This document shows, one piece after another, positions 1 through 9,598 of a stretch of 64,000 nucleotides of DNA; position 1 is the stretch's first letter, and each line of letters starts with the position of its first letter. Source of the DNA: Pseudomonas fluvialis (GTDB taxonomy: Bacteria > Pseudomonadota > Gammaproteobacteria > Pseudomonadales > Pseudomonadaceae); NCBI RefSeq assembly GCF_014207935.1, contig NZ_JACHLL010000001.1:1012009-1076008 (forward strand), written 5' to 3'. The notes under the pieces were generated by a model. It saw nothing but the letters and a program-made list of their open reading frames with translations. It was not told the origin of the DNA and did no database searches. The translations under genes were made by a program, and so were the position numbers.

Positions 1-347
1 AGATGTTCATTACCCTTGAGGCCATGAAGGTCGAGCACAAGGTGCACAGCGCCGTGTTCGATGCCATCCACAAGGAAGGCAAGAAACTGGCAACCCCGGA
101 AGAGATGGCCGACTTTGTCGCCACTCAGGGTGTGGACAAGGCCGCATTCCTCAAGACCTACAACTCCTTCGGCGTGAAGGGCCAGGTCGAGAAAGCCAAG
201 AAGCTGGCCATGGCTTACCAGATCACCGGTGTGCCGGTGCTGATCGTCAACGGCAAATACCGCTTCGACATCGGCTCCTCGGGCGGCCCGGAGAAGGCTC
301 TGGAAGTGGCCGATCACCTGATTGCCAAGGAACGTGCGGCGCAGTAA
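1..347 (+). CDS. dsbA: Thiol:disulfide interchange protein DsbA (3' part only)
   Basis: The gene is cut by the left edge; the last 114 or so codons are present. DsbA is the periplasmic oxidase that introduces disulfide bonds into exported proteins. The CxxC active site lies outside the window. What is visible is the helical insert and the end of the thioredoxin fold, with the conserved cis-proline loop (TGVPVLIVNGKYR, about residue 75 of the visible part) that packs against the active site. The neighbours, a nuclease-family gene and dgcP, are the same as downstream of dsbA in P. aeruginosa, which supports the assignment. Confidence 0.93.
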   Translation, partial: MFITLEAMKVEHKVHSAVFDAIHKEGKKLATPEEMADFVATQGVDKAAFLKTYNSFGVKGQVEKAKKLAMAYQITGVPVLIVNGKYRFDIGSSGGPEKALEVADHLIAKERAAQ

Positions 348-353
348 GTCGCC

Positions 354-1211
354 ATGCTGCGCCGTTGGTCGTCACCACGCCAGGCCGGAACCTGCCAGAC
401 GCAGGTCAATTCGGGCTGGCGTGGTGGCGAGCTGCCCGCGGATGGGCGCTTGCGCCTGCTTAGCTTCAATATTCAGGTCGGGATCAGCACACAGCGCTAT
501 CACCACTACCTGACCCGCAGCTGGCAGCACCTGCTGCCGCATGCCGGGCGTGCCGGCAACCTGCAGCGTATCGGCGAGTTGCTGCAGGGCTTCGACCTGG
601 TGGCCCTGCAGGAAGCCGACGGTGGCAGTCTGCGCTCCGGCTACATCAATCAGGTCGAGCACCTGGCCCAGCTCGGTGACTTTCCCTACTGGTATCAGCA
701 GCTCAACCGCAACCTCGGGCGCCTGGCCCAGCACAGCAATGGCGTGCTCAGCCGCCTCTGCCCAACCGTTCTGGAAGACCATCCATTGCCTGGCCCGCGC
801 GGTCGCGGGGCGATCTTCGTGCGGTTCGGCGAAGGTCCCGAGGCACTGGTGGTGGTGGTCATGCACCTGGCCCTTGGCGCGCGCACGCGCACCCGGCAGC
901 TGGCCTACATCCGCGAGCATTTGCAGGATTATCGGCATCTGGTGCTGATGGGCGACATGAACACCCATGCCGGTGACCTGCTGGAGCATTCGCCGCTGCG
1001 CGAACTCGGCCTGATCGCTCCGCAGGTCGAGGCGACCTTTCCCAGCTGGCAGCCGCAGCGCTGCCTGGATCACATCCTGCTGAGCTCCGGCCTGACTCTG
1101 GAACGGGTCGAAGTGCTCGATCAGGCGATCTCCGACCACCTGCCCGTGGCCGTGGACATACGTCTGCCGACTGGCCTGGTCGAGTGCTTGCCGACTATGC
1201 TCAAGGGCTGA
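354..1211 (+). CDS. Endonuclease/exonuclease/phosphatase family protein
   Basis: 285 residues with the EEP (DNase I / exonuclease III-like) fold. Visible motifs are LLSFNIQVG near residue 36, LQEADGG (metal-binding Glu), [16 protein letters not shown] (catalytic Asp/Asn pair) and a C-terminal SDHLPV (catalytic His). The full set of catalytic motifs suggests an active Mg-dependent phosphoesterase. The substrate cannot be told from sequence. It starts 7 nt after the dsbA stop and ends 20 nt before dgcP, so the three genes are probably co-transcribed. There is no clear signal peptide. Confidence 0.85.
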   Translation: MLRRWSSPRQAGTCQTQVNSGWRGGELPADGRLRLLSFNIQVGISTQRYHHYLTRSWQHLLPHAGRAGNLQRIGELLQGFDLVALQEADGGSLRSGYINQVEHLAQLGDFPYWYQQLNRNLGRLAQHSNGVLSRLCPTVLEDHPLPGPRGRGAIFVRFGEGPEALVVVVMHLALGARTRTRQLAYIREHLQDYRHLVLMGDMNTHAGDLLEHSPLRELGLIAPQVEATFPSWQPQRCLDHILLSSGLTLERVEVLDQAISDHLPVAVDIRLPTGLVECLPTMLKG

Positions 1212-1230
1212 GATAGCGCGGAGTGGCGGT

Positions 1231-2997
1231 ATGAGCGACGAGCAACGCTGGAAAGCCAAGTACCTGGAAAGCCTGGAACAGCAGGAAAAGCTCGAGCGCC
1301 GTTGGGATGCCCGCCTCGACCTGCTGCGCCGCGGCCTGGTGCGCAGCTCCCTGGCGGCTGAAGGCGTGGACAAGGCGGTGGACCAGTGCATGGTCGAGCT
1401 GCGCGAGATCCTTCGTCGCGACGATATCGATGCAGGGCTTTCGGCGCTGATTCCGCGTTTGGAAAAAGCCGTGCTGGATTCCGAGCAGCGCCGCCAGGAG
1501 CGCGTTGAGCAGAACGCCAATGCCATCGAGGGGTTGACCCAGCAACTGCTGAAGCTCGAGTTGCCGGGCGAAGTGCGTAAACCCCTGAAAAAATTCAGCA
1601 AGCAGATCGAGGAACGTGCCGGCAACCCACGTGAGTTGCCGGCGCTGCTGGGTGAGCTGAGCCGCCTGCAGCAGCAGGCTCTGAGCGTACTGGGATCCTC
1701 CGAGAGTGAGCGCCCGGGTCTGTTGCAGCGCCTGTTTGGCGGGCGCGGTGAATCCGGCGAGGCGCCAGCTGCACCGAATGTACCGATACGGGCTGATGCA
1801 ATGGCTGTGGCGGAGACTCGGACAGAGGATGCACTGCCCGAGCCGGCCGCGCCGTTGCCTGAGTCGATGGCAGCGCGGTCAACAGAAATGGCGCCGGTGA
1901 TCGCAGCGGGTGATGAATATGCCCTGCCGGTGGCCGATGAGCCCGGCTACAGCCAGGTGGCCGAGCATATCGCCGCCAGTCTGCTCAGCCTACTCGGTGA
2001 GCTGGAGTTGCCACCGGCGCATACCGAGCAGGGCGATCAGCTGCGCGAGCGCCTGCAGAGCGGGCTCAACTGGTACGAGCTGGTGCCCGTACTGGATGAC
2101 CTGGCCGTGCTGGTGCTGGCGGCCAGCAATAGCGGGCAGAAGGAGTTTGCCCATTACCTCAAGCAGCTCAATGAGCGCCTGGCCGCCTTCATCGGCAGCA
2201 TCAGTGAAACCCACACCGGCTACCAGGAGTCGCTGGACAGCGCCAAGGCCTTTAGCGACGAGCTACGCCAGCAGGTCAGCGGTCTGCAGACCAGTGTGCA
2301 GGAAGCGACCGATCTGGAGAGCCTCAAGCGCACTGTGGACAGTCGCCTGGAGGGCCTGCTGAGTACGGTCAGCGCTTTCCAAGAGCAGCGCGACAGTCGC
2401 GAACAGGAAATGGTCGATCGCCTGCAGACGCTGGTGGCGCGGGTCAACGAGATGGAGCAGGAAGCGCAGAGCTTCCGCGACAGCATCGAGGAGCAGCGCC
2501 AGAAAGCTCTGGTCGACCCGCTGACCGGCCTGCCCAACCGCGCCGCCTGGAACGAGCGCTCGGCACTGGAGGTCGCGCGCTGGCAGCGTTATGGCGGCGA
2601 GCTGCAACTGGCGGTGCTGGATGTCGACCTGTTCAAGCGCATCAACGACAACTACGGTCACCTGGCCGGCGATCGGGTGCTGAAAATCATCGCGCAGGAG
2701 CTGGCCAAGCGCCTGCGCAAGACCGACTTCATTGCCCGTTTCGGGGGCGAGGAATTCGTCGTGCTGCTGCCGGCCACCCCCCTGGAGGGCGCGGAGCAGT
2801 TGCTGGAAACCCTGCGTGCGGCCATTGAGGCCTGTCCGTTCCACTTCAAGGGTGAGCGTCTGGTCATCACCCTCTCCGGCGGCCTGACCGGATTTACCAG
2901 TGGCGACAGCCTGGAGCAGGCCTTCGAACGCGCCGATCAGGCGCTGTACCAGGCCAAGGGCAGCGGCCGCAATCGCATCATTCGCGCCGCTGGCTAA
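1231..2997 (+). CDS. dgcP: Diguanylate cyclase DgcP (GGDEF domain)
   Basis: 588 residues. The C-terminal 165 residues form a GGDEF domain, beginning at DPLTGLPNR and carrying an intact GGEEF active site and an upstream RxxD inhibitory site (RKTD, five residues before GGEEF). It should therefore make c-di-GMP from GTP with product inhibition. The N-terminal 400 residues have no recognised domain; they are Glu/Gln/Leu-rich and probably helical, with a low-complexity Pro/Ala linker around residues 170-220. Position after dsbA and the nuclease gene matches P. aeruginosa dgcP (PA5487), whose product is reported to localise to the cell pole and interact with FimV. No membrane segment is visible. 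Confidence 0.9.
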   Translation: MSDEQRWKAKYLESLEQQEKLERRWDARLDLLRRGLVRSSLAAEGVDKAVDQCMVELREILRRDDIDAGLSALIPRLEKAVLDSEQRRQERVEQNANAIEGLTQQLLKLELPGEVRKPLKKFSKQIEERAGNPRELPALLGELSRLQQQALSVLGSSESERPGLLQRLFGGRGESGEAPAAPNVPIRADAMAVAETRTEDALPEPAAPLPESMAARSTEMAPVIAAGDEYALPVADEPGYSQVAEHIAASLLSLLGELELPPAHTEQGDQLRERLQSGLNWYELVPVLDDLAVLVLAASNSGQKEFAHYLKQLNERLAAFIGSISETHTGYQESLDSAKAFSDELRQQVSGLQTSVQEATDLESLKRTVDSRLEGLLSTVSAFQEQRDSREQEMVDRLQTLVARVNEMEQEAQSFRDSIEEQRQKALVDPLTGLPNRAAWNERSALEVARWQRYGGELQLAVLDVDLFKRINDNYGHLAGDRVLKIIAQELAKRLRKTDFIARFGGEEFVVLLPATPLEGAEQLLETLRAAIEACPFHFKGERLVITLSGGLTGFTSGDSLEQAFERADQALYQAKGSGRNRIIRAAG

Positions 2998-3000
2998 GAC

Positions 3001-4422
3001 TCAGGCGGCGACCGGCAGATAGGGTTTCCAGCTGTCCGGCACCTGCTCCAGGCGCGGGTAGCGCAGGGCATCCAGTTGCAGTCCGGAGAGCAGGAAGGGC
3101 GTGTGCCGCAGGTGCTGCGGTACGCTGCGCAGCTCCGGTAGCCACAGACTGATGTAGTCGGCCTGCGGGTCGTACTGGCGGGCCTGACGCAAGGCGTTGA
3201 ACAGGCGCTGGCGACGTGGGTCGCTACCGACACCGGCCAGGTAGGCCCAGTTGCCCCAGTTGCTGGCCGGGTCGTAATCCAGCAGGTGTTCCTCGAACCA
3301 GGCGGCACCATGTCGCCAGTCCTGCTGCAGATCGTTGATCAGGTAGCTGGCGACGATCTGACGCCCGCGGTTGGACATGAAGCCGGTGGCCGCCAGCTCG
3401 CGCATGTTGGCATCCACCAGCGGCATCCCCGTACGCCCCTGGCACCATTGCTGGTAGCGCTGGTCGACCTGTTGCGGTGCCAGAACGGTGGCTTTCAGCC
3501 CGCCCGCCTGGAACAGGGCGCTGCCATGGCGCACCAGCGTCCAGCGGAAAAACTCACGCCAGTACAGCTCATCGGTCAGCGCCAGGGTCGACTCGTTGCG
3601 CCCATAGCGGCTCTCGTGGCGGCGCAGCTCGGCCATCACCCGACGTGGCGACAGACTGCCATTGGCCAGCCAGGGCGACAGCTTGCTGGAGTATTCGCTG
3701 CCGATCAGGCCGTTGCGCGTCTCCTGATAAGTACGCACATTCTGGCTGACCCACAGGTAGTCGCGCAGGCGTGCCTGCGCCGCACTTTCGCCACCGGCAA
3801 AGGGAAAGGCGCTGTTGGCAACCGGTACTGGCTCGCCGAGGCCGAGCTGGTTGAGTGTCGGCAAGGGCCCGAAAAGCTGGGCGCTGCCCTGGGGTGGCAT
3901 CGGCAGGCGGGCAGGCAGCGGCCGGGGCTGGAACACCAGCACGCGTTCTTCCAGCAACTGGCGGAACTGGCTGAACATCGAGGGCAACTGGGCGACCAGG
4001 CAGGGCAGCTGCTCGCGGCTGAGCAGGTGGTTGCCGGGCAGCTCGCGCAGGCTGACCTGCCCCAGCTGCTGACGCACACGCTGGACCTGCTGGCGCTCTT
4101 CCGGGGCAATTTCCTCAAGGGTCAGCACCTCGTCGAGCTGCAGGCGCTGGACCAGTTCGGGGATCAGCTGCTCGGCCTGCCCCTGGAGCACCAGCAGGCG
4201 CGAGCCGAGCTGACGTAGACCATGGTCGAGGGTGGTCAGCGACTCGAGGAGAAAGCGCGTGCGGTGCACGCCGAGGCGGCGTGGGCCCAGGGCGCTGGCC
4301 TCGAACAGCTGCGGGTCGAGGACATACACGGCGAGCAGCTCGTCGGCCGCCTCGGCGGCCTGCAGCGCCGGGTGATCATCAAGGCGCAAATCCTGTTTGA
4401 ACCACAGCAGCGAACGGAGCAT
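3001..4422 (-). CDS. CRY-DASH type cryptochrome / DNA photolyase
   Basis: 473 residues from the ATG at 4422, where MLRSLLWFKQDLRLDDHPAL begins the photolyase alpha/beta domain. A longer open frame to 4518 lacks family similarity. The C-terminal FAD-binding domain carries hallmark segments: SPWLANGSLSPR, ELYWREFFRW, FMSNRGRQIVASYL and DYDPASNWGNWAYLAGVG, the last two typical of the DASH subfamily. Such proteins bind FAD and a folate antenna and repair cyclobutane pyrimidine dimers, mainly in single-stranded DNA, using blue light. Its stop codon lies 3 nt from the convergent dgcP stop, so the genes meet tail to tail without a terminator between them. Confidence 0.88.
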   Translation of the reverse strand: MLRSLLWFKQDLRLDDHPALQAAEAADELLAVYVLDPQLFEASALGPRRLGVHRTRFLLESLTTLDHGLRQLGSRLLVLQGQAEQLIPELVQRLQLDEVLTLEEIAPEERQQVQRVRQQLGQVSLRELPGNHLLSREQLPCLVAQLPSMFSQFRQLLEERVLVFQPRPLPARLPMPPQGSAQLFGPLPTLNQLGLGEPVPVANSAFPFAGGESAAQARLRDYLWVSQNVRTYQETRNGLIGSEYSSKLSPWLANGSLSPRRVMAELRRHESRYGRNESTLALTDELYWREFFRWTLVRHGSALFQAGGLKATVLAPQQVDQRYQQWCQGRTGMPLVDANMRELAATGFMSNRGRQIVASYLINDLQQDWRHGAAWFEEHLLDYDPASNWGNWAYLAGVGSDPRRQRLFNALRQARQYDPQADYISLWLPELRSVPQHLRHTPFLLSGLQLDALRYPRLEQVPDSWKPYLPVAA

Positions 4423-4621
4423 GACCAGACCCTCGGCGGGGTAGCGATACCTTGAGCATAAACTGACCAGGCCGGGGCGAAAGGTCCGCGGGCACCCGGC
4501 GCTGGCCGTTGGTCGCATTTGCCGGTGGTTTAGGTCGGAAATCGGCGTTTCGTCACGTTTGCCCGAGGCCCTACACTGCAGTCATTGCGCTTCAGACGCT
4601 GCGCTCTTCAGGAACCGCACC

Positions 4622-5215
4622 ATGGATATTCTCGGCATCGCCGTACTGATCTTTCTGGTCACCGACCCCTTCGGCAACATCGCCATCTTCCTCGCCGCAC
4701 TCAAAGGGGTGGCGCCCGAGCGCCGCCTGCGCGTGGCGCTGCGCGAACTGCTGTTCGCCCTCGGCTTGCTCCTGCTGTTTCTCACCTTCGGCGAATGGCT
4801 GCTCAAGGGCCTGGGTTTGTCGCGCGAGTCGATCGCCATCGCCGGCGGCATCATCCTCTTCATCATTGCCCTGCGCCTGATCTTTCCCTCGCCCCAGGGG
4901 CTGCTCGGCGAGGTGCCAGACGGTGAGCCGCTGCTGGTGCCGCTGGCCACTCCGGCGGTGGCCGGCCCTTCGGCGCTGGCGCTGCTGATGACCCTGCGCA
5001 ATACCCACGACGGCCCGCTGTGGGAGCTGTATGCGGCGGTCCTGCTGGCCTGGGCCGGCACGGCGCTGATCCTCTCGCAGGCCACCCGTCTGCACAAATG
5101 GCTGGGCGCGCGCGGGCTGAATGCGGTGGAGCGCCTGACCGGGATGCTGCTGATCATGCTCAGTGTCGATATGCTGCTGGATAACCTACAGAGCATCCTG
5201 CATATCACCCCATGA
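4622..5215 (+). CDS. MarC family integral membrane protein
   Basis: 197 residues starting at MDILGIAVLIFLVTDPFGNI. There are six predicted membrane segments and the MarC signatures DPFGNI near the N terminus and PLATPAVAGPSAL in the middle. The family (UPF0056) is found in inner membranes; its transport activity is not established, and a role of E. coli MarC in multiple antibiotic resistance has been withdrawn. Its stop codon overlaps the start of the next gene (ATGA at 5212-5215), indicating translational coupling with the amidase lipoprotein. Confidence 0.85.
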   Translation: MDILGIAVLIFLVTDPFGNIAIFLAALKGVAPERRLRVALRELLFALGLLLLFLTFGEWLLKGLGLSRESIAIAGGIILFIIALRLIFPSPQGLLGEVPDGEPLLVPLATPAVAGPSALALLMTLRNTHDGPLWELYAAVLLAWAGTALILSQATRLHKWLGARGLNAVERLTGMLLIMLSVDMLLDNLQSILHITP

Positions 5216-5988
5216 GCCGTTTCCTGCTGTCCCTGAGTCTGTGCCTGCTGCTGGCCGGTTGTGCCGGCGGCCTGAAGATCAATCGCGAGCACCCTTCCGC
5301 CAATCACAGCAGCCGCGTGCAGTATGTGGTGGTGCACTACACCTCAACGGGTGTCGAGCGCTCGCTGCAGCTGCTCACCCAGGGCAGCGTCAGCAGCCAT
5401 TACCTGATCGATGCGGCACCGGCCACCGTCTACCAACTGGTGGACGAAGACCGCCGCGCCTGGCATGCCGGTGACAGTCAGTGGCGCGGGCGCACCTGGC
5501 TGAACGCCAGCAGCATCGGCATCGAACTGGTCAACGAGGGTTATCGCGACGGGGCTGATGGGCGCCAGTGGCAGCCCTACAGCGAGGCGCAGATCAGTGC
5601 GCTGATTGCTCTGCTCAAGGACATCGTGCTGCGCCATCATCTGCCTATCGACAGCATCATCGGCCACAGCGACATTGCCCCGCAGCGCAAGGTCGATCCC
5701 GGTCCGCTGTTTCCGTGGAAGCGTCTGGCCGATGCTGGTCTGATCCGCTGGCCGGACGCCCACCAGGTGGCCGCCCTGCAACCCGGGTTCGCTCAGCGCC
5801 TGCCCGATGCCCTGTGGTTCCAGCAGCAGCTGGCTGAAGTGGGCTACAGCATTGCCTTTAGCGGCGAGTTCGACGAGCAGACGCGCAACGTGCTGGCGGC
5901 CTTCCAGATGAAGTACCGGCCAGTGCGCTACGATGGCCAGGTCGACAGTGAAACAGCCGCGTTGCTGGCCAGCCTGACGCAGCAATGA
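5212..5988 (+). CDS. ampDh2: N-acetylmuramoyl-L-alanine amidase lipoprotein (AmpDh2/AmiD type)
   Basis: 258 residues. A lipoprotein signal ends in the lipobox LLAGC (Cys at residue 17), so it is membrane anchored. The Amidase_2 domain (about residues 40-185) has the zinc ligands in VVVHYTS, SIIGHSDIAPQRKVDPGPLFPW and the intervening IGIELVNEG. A C-terminal peptidoglycan-binding helix bundle follows (about 195-255). It cleaves the bond between N-acetylmuramic acid and L-alanine in murein and in anhydro-muropeptides, contributing to recycling and to AmpR/AmpC-type signalling. In P. aeruginosa the gene next to the marC homologue region is ampDh2 (PA5485), supporting the symbol. Confidence 0.85.
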   Translation: MSRFLLSLSLCLLLAGCAGGLKINREHPSANHSSRVQYVVVHYTSTGVERSLQLLTQGSVSSHYLIDAAPATVYQLVDEDRRAWHAGDSQWRGRTWLNASSIGIELVNEGYRDGADGRQWQPYSEAQISALIALLKDIVLRHHLPIDSIIGHSDIAPQRKVDPGPLFPWKRLADAGLIRWPDAHQVAALQPGFAQRLPDALWFQQQLAEVGYSIAFSGEFDEQTRNVLAAFQMKYRPVRYDGQVDSETAALLASLTQQ

Positions 5989-6012
5989 CATGAATCACGC
6001 AAGGAGCTTGGC

Positions 6013-7599
6013 ATGAACGATCAGTGGACTCGATTCTGGCGCTGGTGCTATCGACCCTGGCCACTGGGCTTGCTGGTGGCTGTGCTGAGTGGCCTGCTGC
6101 TGCTGAGCGGAGCCTGGCACCTGGGTTCCTGGCAGGCTCGGCAGGCCGAGCAGCAGCGTCTTGGCGCGTTGCATGCGGAGGTGGTCCGGCGCACCTCTGG
6201 CCTGTTCAGTGGGCTGGCTGGCCACCTGCAGGCGTTGGGTCAGCAGCGGATCGAGCACTGCGACGAAAACGCCCGGCAACAGCTGCGTACACTGCGGCGC
6301 GGCATGTTGTATGTCCAGGCGGTAGCGGTACGTATGGCCGATGGGCAATGGTGCCAGAGCCTGCCGCTGCCGGACGAGCAGAGTTTGCAGGCCTATAAGG
6401 CCTGGCAGTTTGATTCGGTGCGCCTGTGGTGGAACCCGCAGCAATTGAACGCATCCAGTGAGCCCTCGCTGATGCTGCAGTCGGAGCGTGTACAGGTGGC
6501 CAGCAGCCTGCGCTATTTCCAGGATGTGATTGCCTTGCCAGAGGGTTATCAGGCGTTGCTGACCGATGCCCAGGGGCAGCGCATGCTCGATTACAGTGGA
6601 CTTCGCTCGGCCACCACGGCTGCCGAGCAGGCAGCGGCGCACTCGCCGCAGCCGCTGTCCGTCGCCGGGCAGCATGTTTATCTGCGCGGGCCTGGTGACA
6701 AGAACGGTATGCGCCTGTTGCTGGTGGCCGATGACAGCCGTTTGCAGGAGGCTACCCGTTACTACCAGCGCCTGTTCAGTGTGGGTGCGCTGCTGTTCTC
6801 CGTCCTGACGGGCTGGCTGGCGGCATTGCTGATCCGCCATGAGCAGTCCCTTGAGAAGGCGCTGAGTCTGGCCTTGCGCCGCGGTGAGCTGGAAGTCGAT
6901 TACCAGCCGCTGGTGGATTTGCAGACGCGTCGCTGCGTGGGCGCCGAAGCGCTGGTGCGCTGGCGGCGTGCCGATGGTCAGCGTGTGCGTCCCGACCTGT
7001 TCATCCCCCAGGCCGAGGACAGCGGGCAGATCTGCGCCATTACCCAGCGGGTAATCGAGCTGGTCGTCGCCGAGGTGGGTGAGTTGTTGCGGACGCACCC
7101 GCAGCTGTACGTCTCGGTCAATCTGGCCGCCGCTGATATCGCCGGAGCGGCCTTTGTCGAGCCGGCCCGCCGTCTGCTGCGCGAGGCCGGCGTGGCCCCG
7201 GCACAGCTGGTCTGGGAAGTCACCGAGCGCGGCCTGGTGGATGTCGAACTGGCCACCCGCCTGCTGGGGCAGTTGCGTGCCGATGGCCACCGCATCGCCA
7301 TCGACGATTTCGGCACCGGCTACTCCAGCCTTTCCTACCTGCAACAACTGCCGGTGGATGTGCTGAAGATCGACAAGAGTTTTGTCGATGCGCTGGGCAC
7401 TGAGGCCGCCAGCAGCCCGGTGGCGCCGCACGTGATCGAGATGGCCCGCGATCTCGGCCTCAAGGTGATTGCCGAAGGGGTCGAGCATGAACGCCAGGCC
7501 GTGCTACTGGCTGAGCTGGGGGCGCAGATCGGTCAGGGCTGGCTGTTTGCCAAGCCGCTGGATGCCCAGTCGTTCCGGGCATTTGTCGAGCAGCACTGA
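6013..7599 (+). CDS. Membrane-bound c-di-GMP phosphodiesterase with CSS sensor domain and EAL domain
   Basis: 528 residues. Two membrane segments (about 18-43 and 253-276) flank a periplasmic CSS-motif domain; its cysteines are visible in RIEHCDENARQQL and QWCQSL. The cytoplasmic EAL domain (about 280-525) has all signature motifs: EALVRW, NLAAADI in place of the usual NLS motif, [22 protein letters not shown] and EGVE. It should hydrolyse c-di-GMP to pGpG. In the CSS family, periplasmic thiol redox state and DsbA/DsbB are known to control activity, so the presence of dsbA six genes upstream is notable, although this may be chance. A Shine-Dalgarno (AAGGAG) precedes the ATG. Confidence 0.9.
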   Translation: MNDQWTRFWRWCYRPWPLGLLVAVLSGLLLLSGAWHLGSWQARQAEQQRLGALHAEVVRRTSGLFSGLAGHLQALGQQRIEHCDENARQQLRTLRRGMLYVQAVAVRMADGQWCQSLPLPDEQSLQAYKAWQFDSVRLWWNPQQLNASSEPSLMLQSERVQVASSLRYFQDVIALPEGYQALLTDAQGQRMLDYSGLRSATTAAEQAAAHSPQPLSVAGQHVYLRGPGDKNGMRLLLVADDSRLQEATRYYQRLFSVGALLFSVLTGWLAALLIRHEQSLEKALSLALRRGELEVDYQPLVDLQTRRCVGAEALVRWRRADGQRVRPDLFIPQAEDSGQICAITQRVIELVVAEVGELLRTHPQLYVSVNLAAADIAGAAFVEPARRLLREAGVAPAQLVWEVTERGLVDVELATRLLGQLRADGHRIAIDDFGTGYSSLSYLQQLPVDVLKIDKSFVDALGTEAASSPVAPHVIEMARDLGLKVIAEGVEHERQAVLLAELGAQIGQGWLFAKPLDAQSFRAFVEQH

Positions 7600-7600
7600 T

Positions 7601-8008
7601 TCAGTTGCTCGGCAGGCAGCCCACCAGGCGCGAGTCGGCCAGCGCCGCAGTACGGTGCACGGTGGCCGCCCGGTACTCCGGGTCGGCCAACATGCCGAGA
7701 AAGGCGCTCTTGGACGGATAGCGCACCAGCAACAGCTCATCCCACTGCTCTTCCTCAGGCGCAATCAGCATCGCCCTGGCTGGCGCCATCAGCTCGACCC
7801 GGCCACCCACGCCCTGCACTTTATTCAGCGCGGTGCGGCTGTAACGTTTGTAGGCCTCTCGGCCGGTGCAGGGACTATGACCACAATCGTCCGGATAGGC
7901 TGCCGCGTCGCGATAGCGCAGCAGGTTGAGCATGAGGATGGGGCCTTCATCGGGCATGTCCCGGGTAAAGTTGGCCAGTTGTTCGCGGCTGGGGTTCAAG
8001 CTGGACAT
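7601..8008 (-). CDS. DUF1330-like small protein
   Basis: 135 residues, soluble and without a signal peptide. The segment ILMLNLLRYRDAA, the central GGRVELMAPA and WDELLLVRYPSKSAFLGMLADPEY are characteristic of the DUF1330 / dimeric alpha-beta barrel family. The biochemical role is unknown. The stop codon is 1 nt from the stop of the convergent EAL gene, with no terminator between. A good Shine-Dalgarno (AGGAG) lies just upstream of the start on the minus strand. Confidence 0.75.
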   Translation of the reverse strand: MSSLNPSREQLANFTRDMPDEGPILMLNLLRYRDAAAYPDDCGHSPCTGREAYKRYSRTALNKVQGVGGRVELMAPARAMLIAPEEEQWDELLLVRYPSKSAFLGMLADPEYRAATVHRTAALADSRLVGCLPSN

Positions 8009-8260
8009 GGCAAACTCCTAGCAGGATGGGGAATACATCCTGTGCTGTACCCGCTGCTCAGACAAGCCGTATTCAGGGCGTTGATGGGCTGTCCTCGCCA
8101 GACCAGACTGCTCGGCAAATCCTGCCGTTTCTGAATCAGATTGCCACCCAGCGGTTGCTTGCCCTCCACAGGGGCACGCCAGTGCGCAGGTAATGGCCAT
8201 GGCGCTTGAGAATGCGTCGAGTCTCGCTATGATCGCCGCTCGGATTGAGGGAGATGGGTA
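8009..8260. promoter_or_regulatory. Divergent intergenic region with a sigma70-like promoter for the SpmA-SpmB gene
   Basis: 252 bp between divergent genes. On the plus strand TTGAGA (8206-8211) and TATGAT (8228-8233) are separated by 16 bp and lie 27 bp upstream of the start at 8261, a plausible sigma70 promoter. A short inverted repeat (AGGATG and CATCCT, about 8023-8041) lies in the leader of the minus-strand gene. No open frame or RNA gene was recognised in the rest. Confidence 0.5.
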
Positions 8261-9487
8261 ATGCTCAACGGCTTGTGGCTGGGCTTTTTCGTGGTGGCGG
8301 CAATTGCCGGGGTGACCCGCTGGATCGGTGGCGACCCTGGCGTCTGGGCGGCCATGGTGGAAAGCCTGTTCGCCATGGCCAAGCTGTCGGTCGAGGTGAT
8401 GATCCTGCTGTTCGGCACCCTCACCCTGTGGCTCGGCCTGTTGCGCATCGCCGAGAGGGCCGGTCTGGTCGATGCCCTGGGACGAGCCCTGGCACCGCTG
8501 TTTGCCCGCCTGATGCCGGAGGTGCCGCGCGGCCATCCGGCCCTAGGCCTGATCACCCTCAACTTCGCCGCCAATGGCCTGGGCCTGGATAACGCCGCCA
8601 CCCCCATCGGCCTCAAGGCCATGAAGGCGCTGCAGGAACTCAATCCGCTACCGCACACGGCGAGCAATGCGCAGATCCTGTTTCTGGTGCTCAACGCCTC
8701 CTCGCTGACTTTGCTGCCGGTGTCGATCTTCATGTACCGCGCCCAACAGGGGGCGGCCGACCCGACCCTGGTGTTCCTGCCCATCCTGCTTGCCACCAGC
8801 GCCTCGACCCTGGTTGGCCTGCTCAGCGTGGCTCTGGTGCAGCGCCTGAAACTGTGGGACCCGGTGGTGCTGGCCTACCTGATTCCCGGAGCCTTGCTGT
8901 TGGGCGGCTTTATGGCACTACTGGCCGGGCTCAGTGCTACGGCGCTGGCGTCCCTGTCCTCGCTGCTCGGCAACCTCACGCTGTTCAGCCTGATCCTGCT
9001 GTTTCTGCTGCTGGGGTCGCTGAAGAAGGTGCCGGTCTACGAAACCTTCGTCGATGGCGCCAGGGAAGGTTTCGAGGTGGCCAAAAACCTGCTGCCCTAC
9101 CTGGTGGCGATGCTCTGCGCTGTCGGTGTGCTGCGCAGCTCCGGCGCGCTGGAGGTACTGCTCGACGGCATCCGCTGGTGTGTCGAGGGCCTGGGCTGGG
9201 ACACCCGCTTTGTCGAGGCGCTGCCCACCGCGCTGGTCAAGCCGTTCTCCGGCAGTGCGGCGCGCGCCATGCTGATCGAAACCATGCAGACCCATGGCGT
9301 CGACAGCTTCCCGGCATTGGTGGCCGCCACCGTGCAGGGCAGTACCGAGACCACCTTCTACGTGCTTGCCGTGTACTTCGGCGCGGTGGGTATCCAGCGC
9401 GCCCGCCATGCGGTCGGCTGTGCCCTGGCGGCGGAGCTGGCCGGCGTACTGGCGGCCATCGGCGTGTGCTACTGGTTCTTTGGCTGA
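8261..9487 (+). CDS. Fused SpmA-SpmB family membrane protein (nucleoside recognition / Gate domains)
   Basis: 408 residues, hydrophobic throughout. The first half resembles SpmA (ANGLGLDNAATPIGLKAM, LNASSLTLLPVSIFMYR) and the second half SpmB (VYETFVDGAREGFEVAKNLLPYLVAM, STETTFYVLAVYFGAVG). Both halves belong to the nucleoside-recognition / Gate family. In Bacillus the two are separate proteins needed for dehydration of the spore core. In non-sporulating gammaproteobacteria the fused protein is common and its substrate is unknown; a small-molecule or ion carrier role is inferred. Confidence 0.82.
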   Translation: MLNGLWLGFFVVAAIAGVTRWIGGDPGVWAAMVESLFAMAKLSVEVMILLFGTLTLWLGLLRIAERAGLVDALGRALAPLFARLMPEVPRGHPALGLITLNFAANGLGLDNAATPIGLKAMKALQELNPLPHTASNAQILFLVLNASSLTLLPVSIFMYRAQQGAADPTLVFLPILLATSASTLVGLLSVALVQRLKLWDPVVLAYLIPGALLLGGFMALLAGLSATALASLSSLLGNLTLFSLILLFLLLGSLKKVPVYETFVDGAREGFEVAKNLLPYLVAMLCAVGVLRSSGALEVLLDGIRWCVEGLGWDTRFVEALPTALVKPFSGSAARAMLIETMQTHGVDSFPALVAATVQGSTETTFYVLAVYFGAVGIQRARHAVGCALAAELAGVLAAIGVCYWFFG

Positions 9488-9598
9488 TCGAGGGCAAGTC
9501 ATATCTGGCCATTGACAGAAGAATTTCCGGCAGCGTCTCAACTTCCGGGCAACACTGACGTTAACCCCATACGTTTGATCGAATTGCTGGAGTTCGCG

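Noticed and set aside
372..1625. 417-residue minus-strand open frame
   Set aside because: It spans parts of the nuclease and dgcP genes in antisense and has the low-complexity composition of a GC-driven shadow.
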